From: an uncultured bacterium | Lineage (GTDB): Bacteria; Verrucomicrobiota; Kiritimatiellia; RFP12; UBA1067 | DNA: 33,513 nucleotides | Direction of reading: 5' to 3' | Assembly: GCA_902780865.1 (NCBI GenBank) | Contig: CACZHC010000041.1 | Location: 1 to 33,513, forward strand | Part shown: positions 8,107-16,741 of the stretch, piece by piece | Layout of the letters: each line of letters starts with the position of its first letter | Position numbering within the stretch: the first letter of the stretch is position 1 | Position numbers and translations under genes: made by a program | Notes under the pieces: model-generated | Database searches by the model: none | What the model saw: the letters and a program-made list of their open reading frames with translations, nothing else | What the model was told of the DNA's origin: nothing

Positions 8107-10554
8107 TCATTCTGGGGTTGGACCAAACGGAATCTTGCTCTGGCAACCGGGATTTGCCCAATCTAATTTTGGGAATATCTTAATCACCAATTTTTCTTCT
8201 ATTCTTCGGCATCTAATTTCATTGTCGCCATACTCGTTGTAATCAAGAATTGGAAATACTGAAAACACATTATAAGTATCTGGGCATGTCGGCGATGTCG
8301 CTATACCATCTTCTGTTGGCTCTGCCGATGTAGGTATTCCGTCACCATCAGGATCAGCATCAGGACTGGCTTGGCATTCCGCACCATATCTAAGCAAAAA
8401 ATACGTGTGGTGCAATTCATGTTGAACAATTTCAGCAACACACTGAATCCCTTTGCCACGACCACCAGCCCTAATCGCTCCGAACCCTGGAATATTTGAG
8501 GCAAATTTTTCGGACGAATTTTCTCCTGCGCTATAGTCCGTTAAATGAACTGGTGAAATATCCTCTCCTTCCAATTTGATCACCATGGCAACTCCCGAAT
8601 AAATACAATCTTCTGGAATGCCGCACACGCCTCCTTCTTTCCAATAATAAAACCAATTCGCACTGCATTCGTTCTTAACGAACGGATGATTCTTTGCAAG
8701 TTTATCAAAAAACACTTCGTATTCATTCGTATCGCAACCTATTCCCTCACAAGACACAGATGCAATCTTCCTACCGAAATCAGAATTATGCGCAGGAAGA
8801 CCTTCAAATGACACTTTTGCACTAAGAATATTCCCGCTTATAGTCGCTTCGCCATCTGGGTTCGCCGCATCCCAAGTCATTATCGAGTCCCCAATCGCGC
8901 TCACACGGAATCTGCCTCCTCCGTTGCCTTCCTTTGGACATGGAAACGCCTTCGCTTTAAGGTTCATCACCAAAACGCCGGGTAGCGCTTTTGAAAAAGT
9001 AAATTCATTTTGTCCATCGCCTGAATCCTTGGGATTATTGACCGGATCTCCTGCGGGCGTAATCAGCTCAAGACCATAATTCGTAAAGTTGGCAACATCC
9101 TTTGCATTGCTGTTTTTGTGTTCAATCATAACAGATTTATCGCACAGCAAAGAAGACACCGAATGCCCATGAAGACAAAATTCAATCTTAGAAATGTCGC
9201 TTATGGGAATTGTCTGCACATGCTTCACCTTGTAATACTTACCTTCATGTCTTGCATACAATGACATCTCTGGAGCCGTTATTGTTAGGCTTTCATTCTT
9301 CGGAAGCTCTTTCGGTCTGCAAATTATTGATACCTTTCCCAATAAACTTGTCCACACCATTGTAGGGGTCCCTCCTTTGGCATCGTGAACATATCTGATG
9401 TTTGCGCCACTGACTTCCTCCGCATCCTCTTTTACATCTGCAATCTCCACATCCACCTTCACCACCGTGAAGTTAGTTGCGCAGACGACCGAGGAGTCCA
9501 TCCCCGCGAGCGTCACCGACGCGGCAAGGCGCTCAGCAAGATACTCCCCGCTCGCAGTCTCGCTGTCCTTGTTCTGGTAGGAAACTGTCAACTGGTCTCT
9601 GGCTCCGACGAACTCGCAGATACCACACTCCTTCCACTCAACGCTCGAGGAGCTCGGGAGCGACGGGTCGGAGGAGAGCGTCGCGGTCTTTACGACATGC
9701 CCTTGCCTTCCCGCATCTGTCCTATCTAGGCCCAGGTAGTCAGGGCGAGAAATCGACAGCTCGTAGACGTCGATTTCGACGGAGTCAGTCACCTCGTCCG
9801 ACTCCACGTCGCCGTCGCAGATGCTGCACGTCTTGCCAACGACGGAGAAGTTAAGCCACTTGCTCTCGCCTTTCGTCAGATTTATAGTGAACGTATGGGT
9901 CGACGAATCCGTCTCCGCCTCGCCAGTCGCGACGCCCGTCATCTTCCAGACATAGCGCTTGGGCGAGAACTCCTCTTCCTTCACGACATTGCCGTTCGCA
10001 TCGAGCTTGCGGTGCTTGCCATTCGTCGTGACTGTCGCGGACAGCGATATGCTGACGTTCGTGCCGCCGTCAAGGACGGAGTAGGCGACGACCTTCGGTG
10101 CCGTTGCCGTCATCGAGAGAATCGGCTTCTCGTGCTCGACGGAGCCCTCGCCATCTCCATTTTCGTCGTCGTCATCCCCGCCGTCCACGATTACGACCGT
10201 GGCTGAGCCCTCCGAATTCTGGCCTTCACCTACGGCATCTGGGCTTTTCGCGGGCTCTCCCGCCGCCTTGTTGAGCGTGACGGCGGTTCTGCCGTCGCGG
10301 AAGCGCCATCCAGGCCGAGCCTCAAGCTTCACCTCCGCGGCGCCTCCGCCGACGACCTCAAGCCCAAGGCCGAGCCCGCGGTCCGAAATCCTGAGCTCCG
10401 CGTCGCTCGTCGCGACGACGACGTCGTTCGTCACCGTGTTGGGCAAGGCTATGATTGCAGCGGCCATTACGGTTAATAGTATACCAAATTTCCGCACGCC
10501 ACATCCCAAAGGCCGGCGCGCTTTTGCCATAAGAATCGATGTCTTCGTGTTCAT
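8107..10554 (-). CDS. Mosaic secreted protein with C-terminal HELHH metallopeptidase-like domain
   Basis: An 815-aa protein if it starts at 10554 (ATG of MNTKTS); an alternative ATG is at 10530 (MAKARR). No Shine-Dalgarno sequence is evident. Basic residues then GILLTVMAAAIIALPN form a signal peptide. An acidic linker (GGDDDDENGDGEG) follows near residues 120-140, then beta-rich Ig-like sequence with paired Cys (KTCSICDGD, WKECGICEF). The C-terminal domain has QHELHH (HELHH about 712-716), the HExxH zinc site of metallopeptidases. Behind it are DADPDGDGIP (possible Ca site) and YGDNEIRCR, which could give a further ligand. DNA encoding residues 1 to about 361 is GC-rich like the backbone; the rest is clearly AT-richer, suggesting that the C-terminal half was exchanged. 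Substrate unknown; possibly a secreted protease or toxin-like tip. Confidence 0.6.
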   Translation of the reverse strand: MNTKTSILMAKARRPLGCGVRKFGILLTVMAAAIIALPNTVTNDVVVATSDAELRISDRGLGLGLEVVGGGAAEVKLEARPGWRFRDGRTAVTLNKAAGEPAKSPDAVGEGQNSEGSATVVIVDGGDDDDENGDGEGSVEHEKPILSMTATAPKVVAYSVLDGGTNVSISLSATVTTNGKHRKLDANGNVVKEEEFSPKRYVWKMTGVATGEAETDSSTHTFTINLTKGESKWLNFSVVGKTCSICDGDVESDEVTDSVEIDVYELSISRPDYLGLDRTDAGRQGHVVKTATLSSDPSLPSSSSVEWKECGICEFVGARDQLTVSYQNKDSETASGEYLAERLAASVTLAGMDSSVVCATNFTVVKVDVEIADVKEDAEEVSGANIRYVHDAKGGTPTMVWTSLLGKVSIICRPKELPKNESLTITAPEMSLYARHEGKYYKVKHVQTIPISDISKIEFCLHGHSVSSLLCDKSVMIEHKNSNAKDVANFTNYGLELITPAGDPVNNPKDSGDGQNEFTFSKALPGVLVMNLKAKAFPCPKEGNGGGRFRVSAIGDSIMTWDAANPDGEATISGNILSAKVSFEGLPAHNSDFGRKIASVSCEGIGCDTNEYEVFFDKLAKNHPFVKNECSANWFYYWKEGGVCGIPEDCIYSGVAMVIKLEGEDISPVHLTDYSAGENSSEKFASNIPGFGAIRAGGRGKGIQCVAEIVQHELHHTYFLLRYGAECQASPDADPDGDGIPTSAEPTEDGIATSPTCPDTYNVFSVFPILDYNEYGDNEIRCRRIEEKLVIKIFPKLDWANPGCQSKIPFGPTPE

Positions 10555-11199
10555 ATGGCAAAATAGTTTATCACATCGCGCGCGCCCCATGTCAAACTTT
10601 TAGTTTACAATTTCGTAAAGTTGAGGATGGTTGAAAAGCGATTGAAGTGCACAAGGTCGCAGGATGCGCTAAACTTCAGATTATTGGCCCAGCAGTTTTT
10701 ATAGCAGCGTGCACACGGATATGAAAACATTGTCGGCCAGTTTCCCGCATCATCACAGCCGCGCGACGCCGGTCACGCCCGAAATCCGATTGGATCGGCA
10801 CTCGTGCGGGAACTTGCGGCTGATCTGGTAGTTGTGCGGTTGCCGCGGTTCTCTAACGCGACAAATCCGCCAAGCTTCCTTCGCGGCGAGAGCAAAGAGC
10901 AAAGCGGCAAATCATCATTCACGAGGGTTGCCGTTCCCATACGTTCAAACTCGGTAGTTCGCCCCACTTTTAAAGTGGTAAAATTCGACCAATTTAGAAT
11001 TCAACAAGTCTAGTAATTGCCTCATCACAACTCAAACAACCGCCAAAATGCGTTGATACGAGCATCCAGGTCGGCATCGAACGGCACTACACGCTACAGC
11101 CATCATCCACCCCACCGCCACACCCGTAGCGACAGCTTTGAACAGCCTAAATGATGTCCATTGCACAATCTGGGCACTGCCAGTGGCGTCTATCGATAC
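10555..11199. other. Intergenic region without a supported gene; carries direct repeat copy A
   Basis: About 645 bp lie between the mosaic secreted-protein gene and the HNH nuclease gene. I see no ORF with a ribosome binding site or family match. The recognisable content is the roughly 117-bp repeat at 10884-11000, including the perfect palindrome CCACTTTTAAAGTGG. The part from 10600 to 10880 is GC-mixed and may be degenerate coding DNA. Confidence 0.5.
10884..11000 (+). repeat. Direct repeat copy A, left boundary of the defence cassette
   Basis: This segment matches 16397-16513 in the same orientation with about 14 differences over 117 bp by hand alignment (about 88%), five of them clustered in one 5-base block. 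Long identical stretches include CATTCACGAGGGTT, TTCAAACTCGGTAGTTC and CCCCACTTTTAAAGTGGT. It contains a palindrome CCACTTTTAAAGTGG followed by an AATTCGACCA motif. The two copies enclose about 5.4 kb with five minus-strand genes. Confidence 0.8.
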
Positions 11200-12411
11200 T
11201 CACTTCAAGCCGAATCGTTCTTTCAGGCGTATTATGATACTCTTCTTATTCTTATCAGAAGCATCAAAGCAAATTGTATCATGCAAATCCCCAATCAGTT
11301 TGGCAAATCGATAATGGTTTATATCATGTGGATCCAGTGATGTCCGACGAAACATCCGATCAAAATCATTTTCCGCTACACCATACAAATGTCGCATTGT
11401 TTCCGCAAAGAGCGGAGAGCAAAGTGCTTCCATTCTTATTGATTCATTGATTTCCTCTGAATACATGTCATCATATATTTCCTTCAAGTGATAACGATTA
11501 ATATAATCTCCTGCTCTCCTTTCCCGCGTTGCAGAACTCTTTACAGCTGAAACCGTCAATGGTGAAACATATATTGTATCAGCCGAGTACGGCTTTAGAT
11601 ACAGGTTGTTAACACTAGTTGGATTGTAATCAAATCTCACGTGTTTATAAAAGTGATGGACATACGGATGTAAAGCCGGAAGATCTCCATGTCCATGCCA
11701 ACCTTTGAATAAATCCTCGTCTTTCTTAAACCGCGAGTTACAACGATTGCATACCGGAACGAGATTATATAAAGACAGAGAAAGGAGCGGATAAATACCC
11801 TTAGGCAAAATATGATCTATATCGGGGACATGCTCACTTGAAGGCAAATGAGCAGTACCCACTGTCTCCGCATTACAATAAGGGCAATATCGAACATCCA
11901 ATAGCCTCACAAATCCCGCGATGCCCCAGTCTCTCCATTTCGCCAACTCCCTGCGCCGATTCTCGTCATCTGAGGATCCCTTTCCCACCCAAAGGATTCT
12001 TCCGGCACCTTGCGCAGCCAAGAGTACATAACCACTTCGGAAAGCCGAATAATTAAACAACCTTCCGCATATTTCATCGATGGCCTTGTGGCCATTTGTA
12101 AGCGCCGATAACCGTTTCGCATTTTCCTGCGCAAAGAGAATCAGCCGTGCAGGCTTGGCCGTTAATATATGGTGCCCCCTAAATTCGTCGCGTAGCCATT
12201 TCCAATATTCTATACATTGTTTATCAAGAGCACCATTTATTATCTTGTCACGTTCTTGGCATACTTGATCATGCTTTTTCCCTCCAGCAGCATGGACTTC
12301 CCATGTCACGCTATTTCCCGCCGCCAAACGATTCAAAAAAGATAAAATCGCCTTGCCAAGCGTCTCTTCGTGCTGATCAAGAGCTTCTTTGGGTATGTCA
12401 ATTCTTCTCAT
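11200..12411 (-). CDS. PtuB-like HNH endonuclease (Septu-type effector)
   Basis: A 403-aa protein; its start overlaps the 3' end of the ATPase gene by 14 nt, indicating translational coupling. An HNH zinc-finger nuclease core is visible: YCPYC (Cys176, Cys179), then DIDHILPKG (His200), then NLVPVCNRCNS (Asn216, Cys221, Cys224). The paired Cys would hold a structural zinc, with His200 and Asn216 as HNH-motif residues. The N-terminal 170 residues and the C-terminal region lack other known motifs. In Septu, PtuB is the HNH nuclease partner of the ATPase PtuA and degrades nucleic acid on phage infection; that role is inferred from architecture and gene pairing. AT-rich. Confidence 0.75.
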   Translation of the reverse strand: MRRIDIPKEALDQHEETLGKAILSFLNRLAAGNSVTWEVHAAGGKKHDQVCQERDKIINGALDKQCIEYWKWLRDEFRGHHILTAKPARLILFAQENAKRLSALTNGHKAIDEICGRLFNYSAFRSGYVLLAAQGAGRILWVGKGSSDDENRRRELAKWRDWGIAGFVRLLDVRYCPYCNAETVGTAHLPSSEHVPDIDHILPKGIYPLLSLSLYNLVPVCNRCNSRFKKDEDLFKGWHGHGDLPALHPYVHHFYKHVRFDYNPTSVNNLYLKPYSADTIYVSPLTVSAVKSSATRERRAGDYINRYHLKEIYDDMYSEEINESIRMEALCSPLFAETMRHLYGVAENDFDRMFRRTSLDPHDINHYRFAKLIGDLHDTICFDASDKNKKSIIIRLKERFGLK

Positions 12412-14347
12412 TCTCTGTACTTATTTGATCCAACTCCTTGCTACAATTAGAATCTCCATCATCGTCTACAAGAGCATCTAGACGTCGCCATATCAATCGG
12501 GAGATGAAAGGATCTCCTATTAACATCGCCATTTTCAAATCATCTTTTAATTCATCTGGCTCTATATGCTTGCCCCCCTTGTCTCCCGAGGACCTAAACT
12601 TCTGCAACAATGCATTAACCTTTGATGCCGCGAATGCCCCCATTGTTCCTTGTTCCATAAAAAACGAGTCCCGATACAAATCGAAAATATTGGATGCAAA
12701 TGTTCGCCTATCTTTACCATTCTTTACAGCAACACGGCCATTTTCTTCTCTCAAGAAAACCACATTTCCAGTTGGAATATCTGACAGTAATATGGGCGAA
12801 TGTGTGCTAAAAATCAATTGAATCTGCCATCCTTTGGCAATCGCCCCAAAAAACACAATCATTCTCTCTACAAGTTTTCGCTGCCATTCGGGATGGAATG
12901 CCGTCTCAGCTTCGTCAATGAACACGATAAGATTCTTATTGCCTGATGAAAACTTATGCTTGTCCGCATCTCTAATTGCATCATTCAGTCGCGCCCAAAT
13001 TGAGATATACGCCATCTCTCCAGACGAGAAAGGCAACGTAAAACCAAATTCCAAGAAATCACTATGGCGGCGGATTTTGAGATATGTCTCCATCAATCGA
13101 AGGTAGGCGTTAATTTTCACATCATCACGGTCGCTCAATGGCAATGGCGTATCCAGATTACAAAAATTCCTTTGGTATCCTCTTATGGCTTTGAGTAAGT
13201 CACCCAATAGCTCAAACTCATCAAACTCTCCCTCTCCATATCCTTCTGCGCGAATTTCCGACAACTTCTTAATTACGCTGAGCTCAAGAGTGTCGACATC
13301 TGCCTCTTCTGCTAAATTAAACGAACACACCCATTTCATAACATCAAAAAACTTCTGCGCAATTTCAGTCATCGTCTCAGGCCTGCCTGACACATAAGAT
13401 GAAACCTCCATAAGACGCAAGCCGATGTAACATAGCAGCACTTTAAAAAAGGAACGACTTAATAAGCTCTCAGGCAGTTTGCAAAATGTAGCACGCCATG
13501 TTGGAGGATCATCCTCGTCTATAAACATAGGACTATTGCTACCTTCATAAGTCTTAAAGGGATCCCCCGCGCAAGTCTCTCTTAAATCAGAAAGAAGCTG
13601 GTCATTAAATCGCACATATGCGGCATTCTTCGACAACTTGAATGGCAAGTCCAACGCAGACTCCAAATCCCCATCAGCCGCGACATCTTGGAGAAATGTC
13701 AAGACTCGTCGTCTTTCACATAAAACTATTGATGCGAATGAATTCCTCGATCCTCCTTCTTTCAATGCACTTTTAACGCAAGCAACAACCGAAGCATCGC
13801 TCACCGCATACGGATCGCGAAAATATGATTTCACCCATTCGCCACTCCTCGGTGTAATTGGCCGACCATAAAACCCTAACTCGGTTGAGAAAGTCGGCGA
13901 ATAATATATCAGCGCAAACTTTTTGGATATTTCTTCACTATCTAGATGAAGATCATCCCCTAATAGTTTAAGATTCTCAACCTCTATGCTTCTATTCTTG
14001 CCATTAATTTCCTCCATATCAGAATACACCTCAAATCCATTGCCCATTGCGTCTTTTGCAAAAACAACAATATATCCGTGAAGCCACCATCTATCAATGA
14101 ACAAATTCTCAAGCACTTTCGCAATGGTAGTCTTTCCAGTTCCATTGCAACCTACAATTGCTGAAACGCATTCGACACCGTAGAGTCCTGAAGCCGTAGA
14201 AAAGAATCCCTCTGGGACACAGACATCTTTCGAGACTAACTTAAGCCGTCCATCGGCATAATGGAATTGAAAGTTCGCGTCAAAGTTAAACTCAATATCA
14301 TCTAGGACTTGATACTTTTTCACATATAGATATACAATATGCACCAT
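12398..14347 (-). CDS. PtuA-like ABC/AAA ATPase (Septu-type sensor)
   Basis: A 649-aa protein starting at the ATG at 14347. GGAGG lies only three bases upstream of it; a GTG at 14344 would have better spacing, and an upstream TTG at 14419 lacks support. The protein has a split ABC-type ATPase as in RecF/SMC-like proteins: Walker A GCNGTGKTT (66-74), a long insertion, signature-like FSSGE (about 440-444), Walker B LIVFIDEAE (473-481) followed by TAFHPEWQRK, and the His switch STHSP (514-518). This arrangement, with an HNH gene overlapping its 3' end, is that of PtuA in Septu. PtuA proteins form oligomers that hold PtuB in check and sense infection. The insertion between Walker A and the signature is about 370 residues. 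No reverse transcriptase lies nearby, so it is not a retron arrangement. Confidence 0.75.
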   Translation of the reverse strand: MVHIVYLYVKKYQVLDDIEFNFDANFQFHYADGRLKLVSKDVCVPEGFFSTASGLYGVECVSAIVGCNGTGKTTIAKVLENLFIDRWWLHGYIVVFAKDAMGNGFEVYSDMEEINGKNRSIEVENLKLLGDDLHLDSEEISKKFALIYYSPTFSTELGFYGRPITPRSGEWVKSYFRDPYAVSDASVVACVKSALKEGGSRNSFASIVLCERRRVLTFLQDVAADGDLESALDLPFKLSKNAAYVRFNDQLLSDLRETCAGDPFKTYEGSNSPMFIDEDDPPTWRATFCKLPESLLSRSFFKVLLCYIGLRLMEVSSYVSGRPETMTEIAQKFFDVMKWVCSFNLAEEADVDTLELSVIKKLSEIRAEGYGEGEFDEFELLGDLLKAIRGYQRNFCNLDTPLPLSDRDDVKINAYLRLMETYLKIRRHSDFLEFGFTLPFSSGEMAYISIWARLNDAIRDADKHKFSSGNKNLIVFIDEAETAFHPEWQRKLVERMIVFFGAIAKGWQIQLIFSTHSPILLSDIPTGNVVFLREENGRVAVKNGKDRRTFASNIFDLYRDSFFMEQGTMGAFAASKVNALLQKFRSSGDKGGKHIEPDELKDDLKMAMLIGDPFISRLIWRRLDALVDDDGDSNCSKELDQISTENEKN

Positions 14348-14458
14348 GCACCTCCCATAATCCCAAGTGTCATTTACAAAAAATCGCAAGAATTTTGTCC
14401 ATGTCTCCTCTCCAGACAAATCTCCGCCGAGTCGCTTCTCTCTGCTAAAGACATGCTT

Positions 14459-15283
14459 TCACTTACCATTATTCTCCTTCTGTCTCATTATGGTTTTATT
14501 TTGCATAATAAATGCCCGTATCACGTTTTCTGTATTTGCCATTTTCCGCAATGCAGATTCCGTCATTGTCTTGCCATTCGCCGCGAACTTCTCGTATAAA
14601 AGTTGTCTCAAGTCTTTCGAGTTCTCAAATTGACTGGCAAGGGTTGTATACCTTGTAGGTTTTATCCAGTTCACGTTTATCATTTCCCTAAACCCTCCTG
14701 TTTTCAATGGTACAGGCAAAGGTTTGAAATATGTACCAGAGAACTTAATGGTTGTAGCTCTATAATGTTCATCGTAAACCTTGAAAGCTTCTTCAGTTAT
14801 CACGACACCTGAGAAATCAAGACTTTCAGATACTTTATAGGAATTTGCATATGGATTGCCAATAACAAGGTCGTCCTCCCAATGAACAGGGCCAAAATCA
14901 ATACATCCGCGCGACGGATAACCTTTCTCAAACAAATCATGGGCAGTAAACCTTACTTGCGCCATGAAATAACTTGCTGCTATTTTTTCATAATTTTCTG
15001 GCGCATGGTCCATATCATAGCCAATTACAACAGTATCCGAAAAAATATTAAATCGAATCGTGTTTAATATTTCGTCGAGGACTTCCTTGTCTTTGATCTT
15101 GACTTTGGTAGTAGCATCGGCCACAACACTTTTCATCCTGTTGGAAACAGATGTTAAAACCTCTCGCAGGTTGGAAGCGATATCATCAAGTTCATTGTTC
15201 TTTGCCTCGCACATCATTTGCGTTATACCTAAGATATCAAGCGTAGCAATGAACATATTACTTGTCCGAGATGGATTATTCAT
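14459..15283 (-). CDS. Class III nucleotidyl-cyclase-like protein
   Basis: A 274-aa protein; GAGGA lies upstream of the ATG at 15283. Its pattern fits a stand-alone cyclase homology domain: FIATLDILGI (Asp16, in the place of the first metal-binding Asp), FSDTVVIGYD (Asp83, in the place of the second), RGCIDFGPVHW (125-135) and GNPYANSYKVSESLDFSGVVI (142-162). Such small LDILG-type cyclase-like proteins occur in defence loci, and Pycsar systems use related cyclases to make cyclic pyrimidine nucleotides. Whether this one is catalytic cannot be told here. It is 111 nt upstream of the PtuA-like gene on the same strand and inside the same repeats, so it may generate or sense a signal for the ATPase/nuclease pair. 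No TIR or membrane effector of known Pycsar type is adjacent. Confidence 0.55.
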   Translation of the reverse strand: MNNPSRTSNMFIATLDILGITQMMCEAKNNELDDIASNLREVLTSVSNRMKSVVADATTKVKIKDKEVLDEILNTIRFNIFSDTVVIGYDMDHAPENYEKIAASYFMAQVRFTAHDLFEKGYPSRGCIDFGPVHWEDDLVIGNPYANSYKVSESLDFSGVVITEEAFKVYDEHYRATTIKFSGTYFKPLPVPLKTGGFREMINVNWIKPTRYTTLASQFENSKDLRQLLYEKFAANGKTMTESALRKMANTENVIRAFIMQNKTIMRQKENNGK

Positions 15284-15588
15284 TCTGCATCTTCCTCTAA
15301 TTTGTTAGCTTATTGTTTATGAGAACTTTGTGGGGACACACCCCGCGAAATACCCTTTTTCAATGGTTTTGCGCTCATCGTCGCCGGCCGTTCCTTCCGC
15401 CGAGCCCAAGCCATCTCCATTTACCATTATTCCCCCGCCTCTCCAGCAGCGATACTCCTCCTACCAGTCTTCATTCAAAGACTTCATGTTCCTTACCTTC
15501 ATCTTATCTCTTTGATTTAAGATTCTGTGCCCTATTTTCATATTCATAAAGCACAGAATCCCACGAACCGAACAACTGACATGCGTCA
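15284..15588. other. Intergenic region inside the cassette; holds one hairpin
   Basis: About 305 bp between the cyclase-like gene and the 105-aa gene, AT-rich, without a credible ORF. It contains a perfect 10-bp inverted repeat (arms GATTCTGTGC 15521-15530 and GCACAGAATC 15551-15560, 20-nt loop) starting 29 nt downstream of the 105-aa gene. No T-run follows, so a terminator role is unsure. A promoter for the cyclase-like gene may lie here but I cannot place one confidently. Confidence 0.45.
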
Positions 15589-15906
15589 TTATTCAGGGTC
15601 TGCATAGAAATGCGAAACGCAAGTACCGCAAACCTCATATCCTTGGTTTTGAAACTCAGCAAGCTTTGAACGAATTTTTGAAGCGTCTGTAGAGCAGAAA
15701 GAATTTTGCTTTTTGCCGCCTTTCAACTTCTGCCTATTACATACAGTCTTTAACATTGCGTTTGGGGTAAAATATACGTTCCCTCCTTCAGAAGTTATAG
15801 TACCCTCAACTACATGCATATTTCTTGCATTATCAGAATCAATGTATTGGGATTCGTAAATAGCCCAACCATTGCATCCTTTGTGCTCGAACGGAATTTG
15901 TGCCAT
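15589..15906 (-). CDS. Small Cys-containing protein of unknown function
   Basis: A 105-aa protein; GGAG with six-base spacing precedes the ATG at 15906. Cysteines occur as GCNGW near the N-terminus, TVCNRQ in the middle, SFCSTD, and EVCGTCVSHF near the C-terminus, so a zinc site is possible. I recognise no family. It lies between the small DNA-binding-type gene and the cyclase-like gene, inside the direct repeats. It may be part of the defence cassette, for example as a regulator or sensor, or an unrelated passenger. Confidence 0.55.
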   Translation of the reverse strand: MAQIPFEHKGCNGWAIYESQYIDSDNARNMHVVEGTITSEGGNVYFTPNAMLKTVCNRQKLKGGKKQNSFCSTDASKIRSKLAEFQNQGYEVCGTCVSHFYADPE

Positions 15907-15971
15907 TATTTACTCCATTTTTGCTTTTCTTGTTTAACCCGATGCAATCACTCAATTGCATCAGAAATGTT

Positions 15972-16181
15972 TTATGACTTCCGGCGGTTATACGGACTTT
16001 GGTTCGTTGGCTTGAGCGACAAACCTATGTCACTCGCCTTCGCGCTAACCGCATCGGCTGTACGGTCGAGTTTCAGTGCCATCACACGCGTGGGCGTGTT
16101 CTCCCTAGCGAGTTGACGAAGTCTGGCAATGTCATCGCTCGTCCAATGCTTGCCCGCGTTTGTTGGTCTTTTAGGTGTCAT
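15972..16181 (-). CDS. Small SANT/HTH-like protein
   Basis: A 69-aa basic protein, GGAG seven bases before the ATG at 16181. The sequence KHWTSDDIARLRQLARENTPTRV then LDRTADAVSAKASDIGLSL has a Trp-anchored helix followed by a helix-turn-helix (RTADAVSAKA), and the tail KPTNQSPYNRR matches a small protein type that I know from many proteobacteria (WTxxDVxxLRQLAxxNTPTRV). Function is not established; DNA binding is likely. It is the first gene of the cassette, behind a TGG-TAAAAT promoter. Confidence 0.65.
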   Translation of the reverse strand: MTPKRPTNAGKHWTSDDIARLRQLARENTPTRVMALKLDRTADAVSAKASDIGLSLKPTNQSPYNRRKS

Positions 16182-16221
16182 TTAGTTTCTCCTTTTTGTT
16201 AATCACGCTTAAGTGACTACT

Positions 16222-16230
16222 ATTTTACCA
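16222..16230 (-). promoter_or_regulatory. Extended -10 promoter of the defence cassette
   Basis: On the minus strand TTTGGTAAAAT gives a TGn-extended -10 box (TAAAAT at 16222-16227), about 41 nt before the start at 16181. No clear -35 box is seen. The same motif precedes the tRNA and other genes in this window. It probably drives the small HTH-like gene and perhaps all five cassette genes. Confidence 0.5.
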
Positions 16231-16304
16231 AACGAACCTTAAATCTAATCTTAAATCGTAAAAAAAATTTGGGGCGGAGAAATGACACTTTAGACAAGCA
16301 AAAA

Positions 16305-16324
16305 CCGCGGCAAAACCGCCGCGG
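16305..16324 (-). terminator. Rho-independent terminator, minus strand
   Basis: Read on the minus strand, CCGCGGC and GCCGCGG form a 7-bp GC stem with loop GGTTTT, followed by TTTTTGC. It would end transcripts coming from the XRE gene before the cassette promoter at 16222. Confidence 0.65.
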
Positions 16325-16396
16325 CTGGAGAATCGGAATTAACGCCGTGTAGAACACATTGAACCACTCGCGGCACTTTTGCCGCGCACCCTTCAC

Positions 16397-16513
16397 AGCG
16401 AGAGCAAAGATTCTGGCGGGAAATCACCATTCACGAGGGTTACCGTCCCCATACATTCAAACTCGGTAGTTCACCCCACTTTTAAAGTGGTCAAATTCGA
16501 CCACTTTAAAATC
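16397..16513 (+). repeat. Direct repeat copy B, right boundary of the defence cassette
   Basis: Same orientation as copy A at 10884-11000, about 88% identical by hand count. In this copy the palindrome CCACTTTTAAAGTGG is extended by GTCAAATTCGACCACTTT, so CCACTTT occurs in three alternating orientations and could fold in two ways. This resembles a recombination site or a strong hairpin. No transposase or integrase gene is present between the copies. Confidence 0.8.
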
Positions 16514-16741
16514 TGTGTTGTTCAACATCTCCCACGTTCCAAGAAATTCAAGTGTATAACGTGTGCGAATTCAGTTCTTGATAATGTCTGCAGAACGATT
16601 TTGTCAGCTCTTCCCAGCCACCATATCTGTCAACGATATGAAATCTTCGTTTCCTATCTTCAGCACCGAGACCGGTGTCTTATCCACAATCATTCTTGGC
16701 ATACACACCTCCATTCCACAAATATTACTTCGTCATAAAAT

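Larger units (their letters stand above)
16182..16741. other. Intergenic region with promoter, terminator and direct repeat copy B
   Basis: About 560 bp between the small HTH-like gene and the XRE gene. No gene is supported. It holds the cassette promoter (16222-16230), the minus-strand terminator (16305-16324), a further hairpin CGCGGCA-CTTT-TGCCGCG (16369-16386, no T-run), and repeat copy B (16397-16513). From 16520 to 16741 I see nothing recognisable. Confidence 0.5.

Noticed and set aside
10478..10486. TTTGG-TATACT promoter-like word inside the signal-peptide region of the mosaic gene
   Set aside because: It falls in codons for FGILL of a good signal peptide. A start at the next ATG (10467) would remove the basic n-region, so it is treated as coding, though an internal promoter is not excluded.
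10804..11013. A short plus-strand ORF in repeat copy A, with a similar ORF in copy B sharing VVKFD
   Set aside because: The similarity reflects the DNA repeat; substitutions are not concentrated in third positions, there is no ribosome binding site, and the flanking sequences differ.
11200..15283. Retron with PtuAB effector
   Set aside because: No reverse transcriptase and no msr/msd-like region are visible anywhere in the island.
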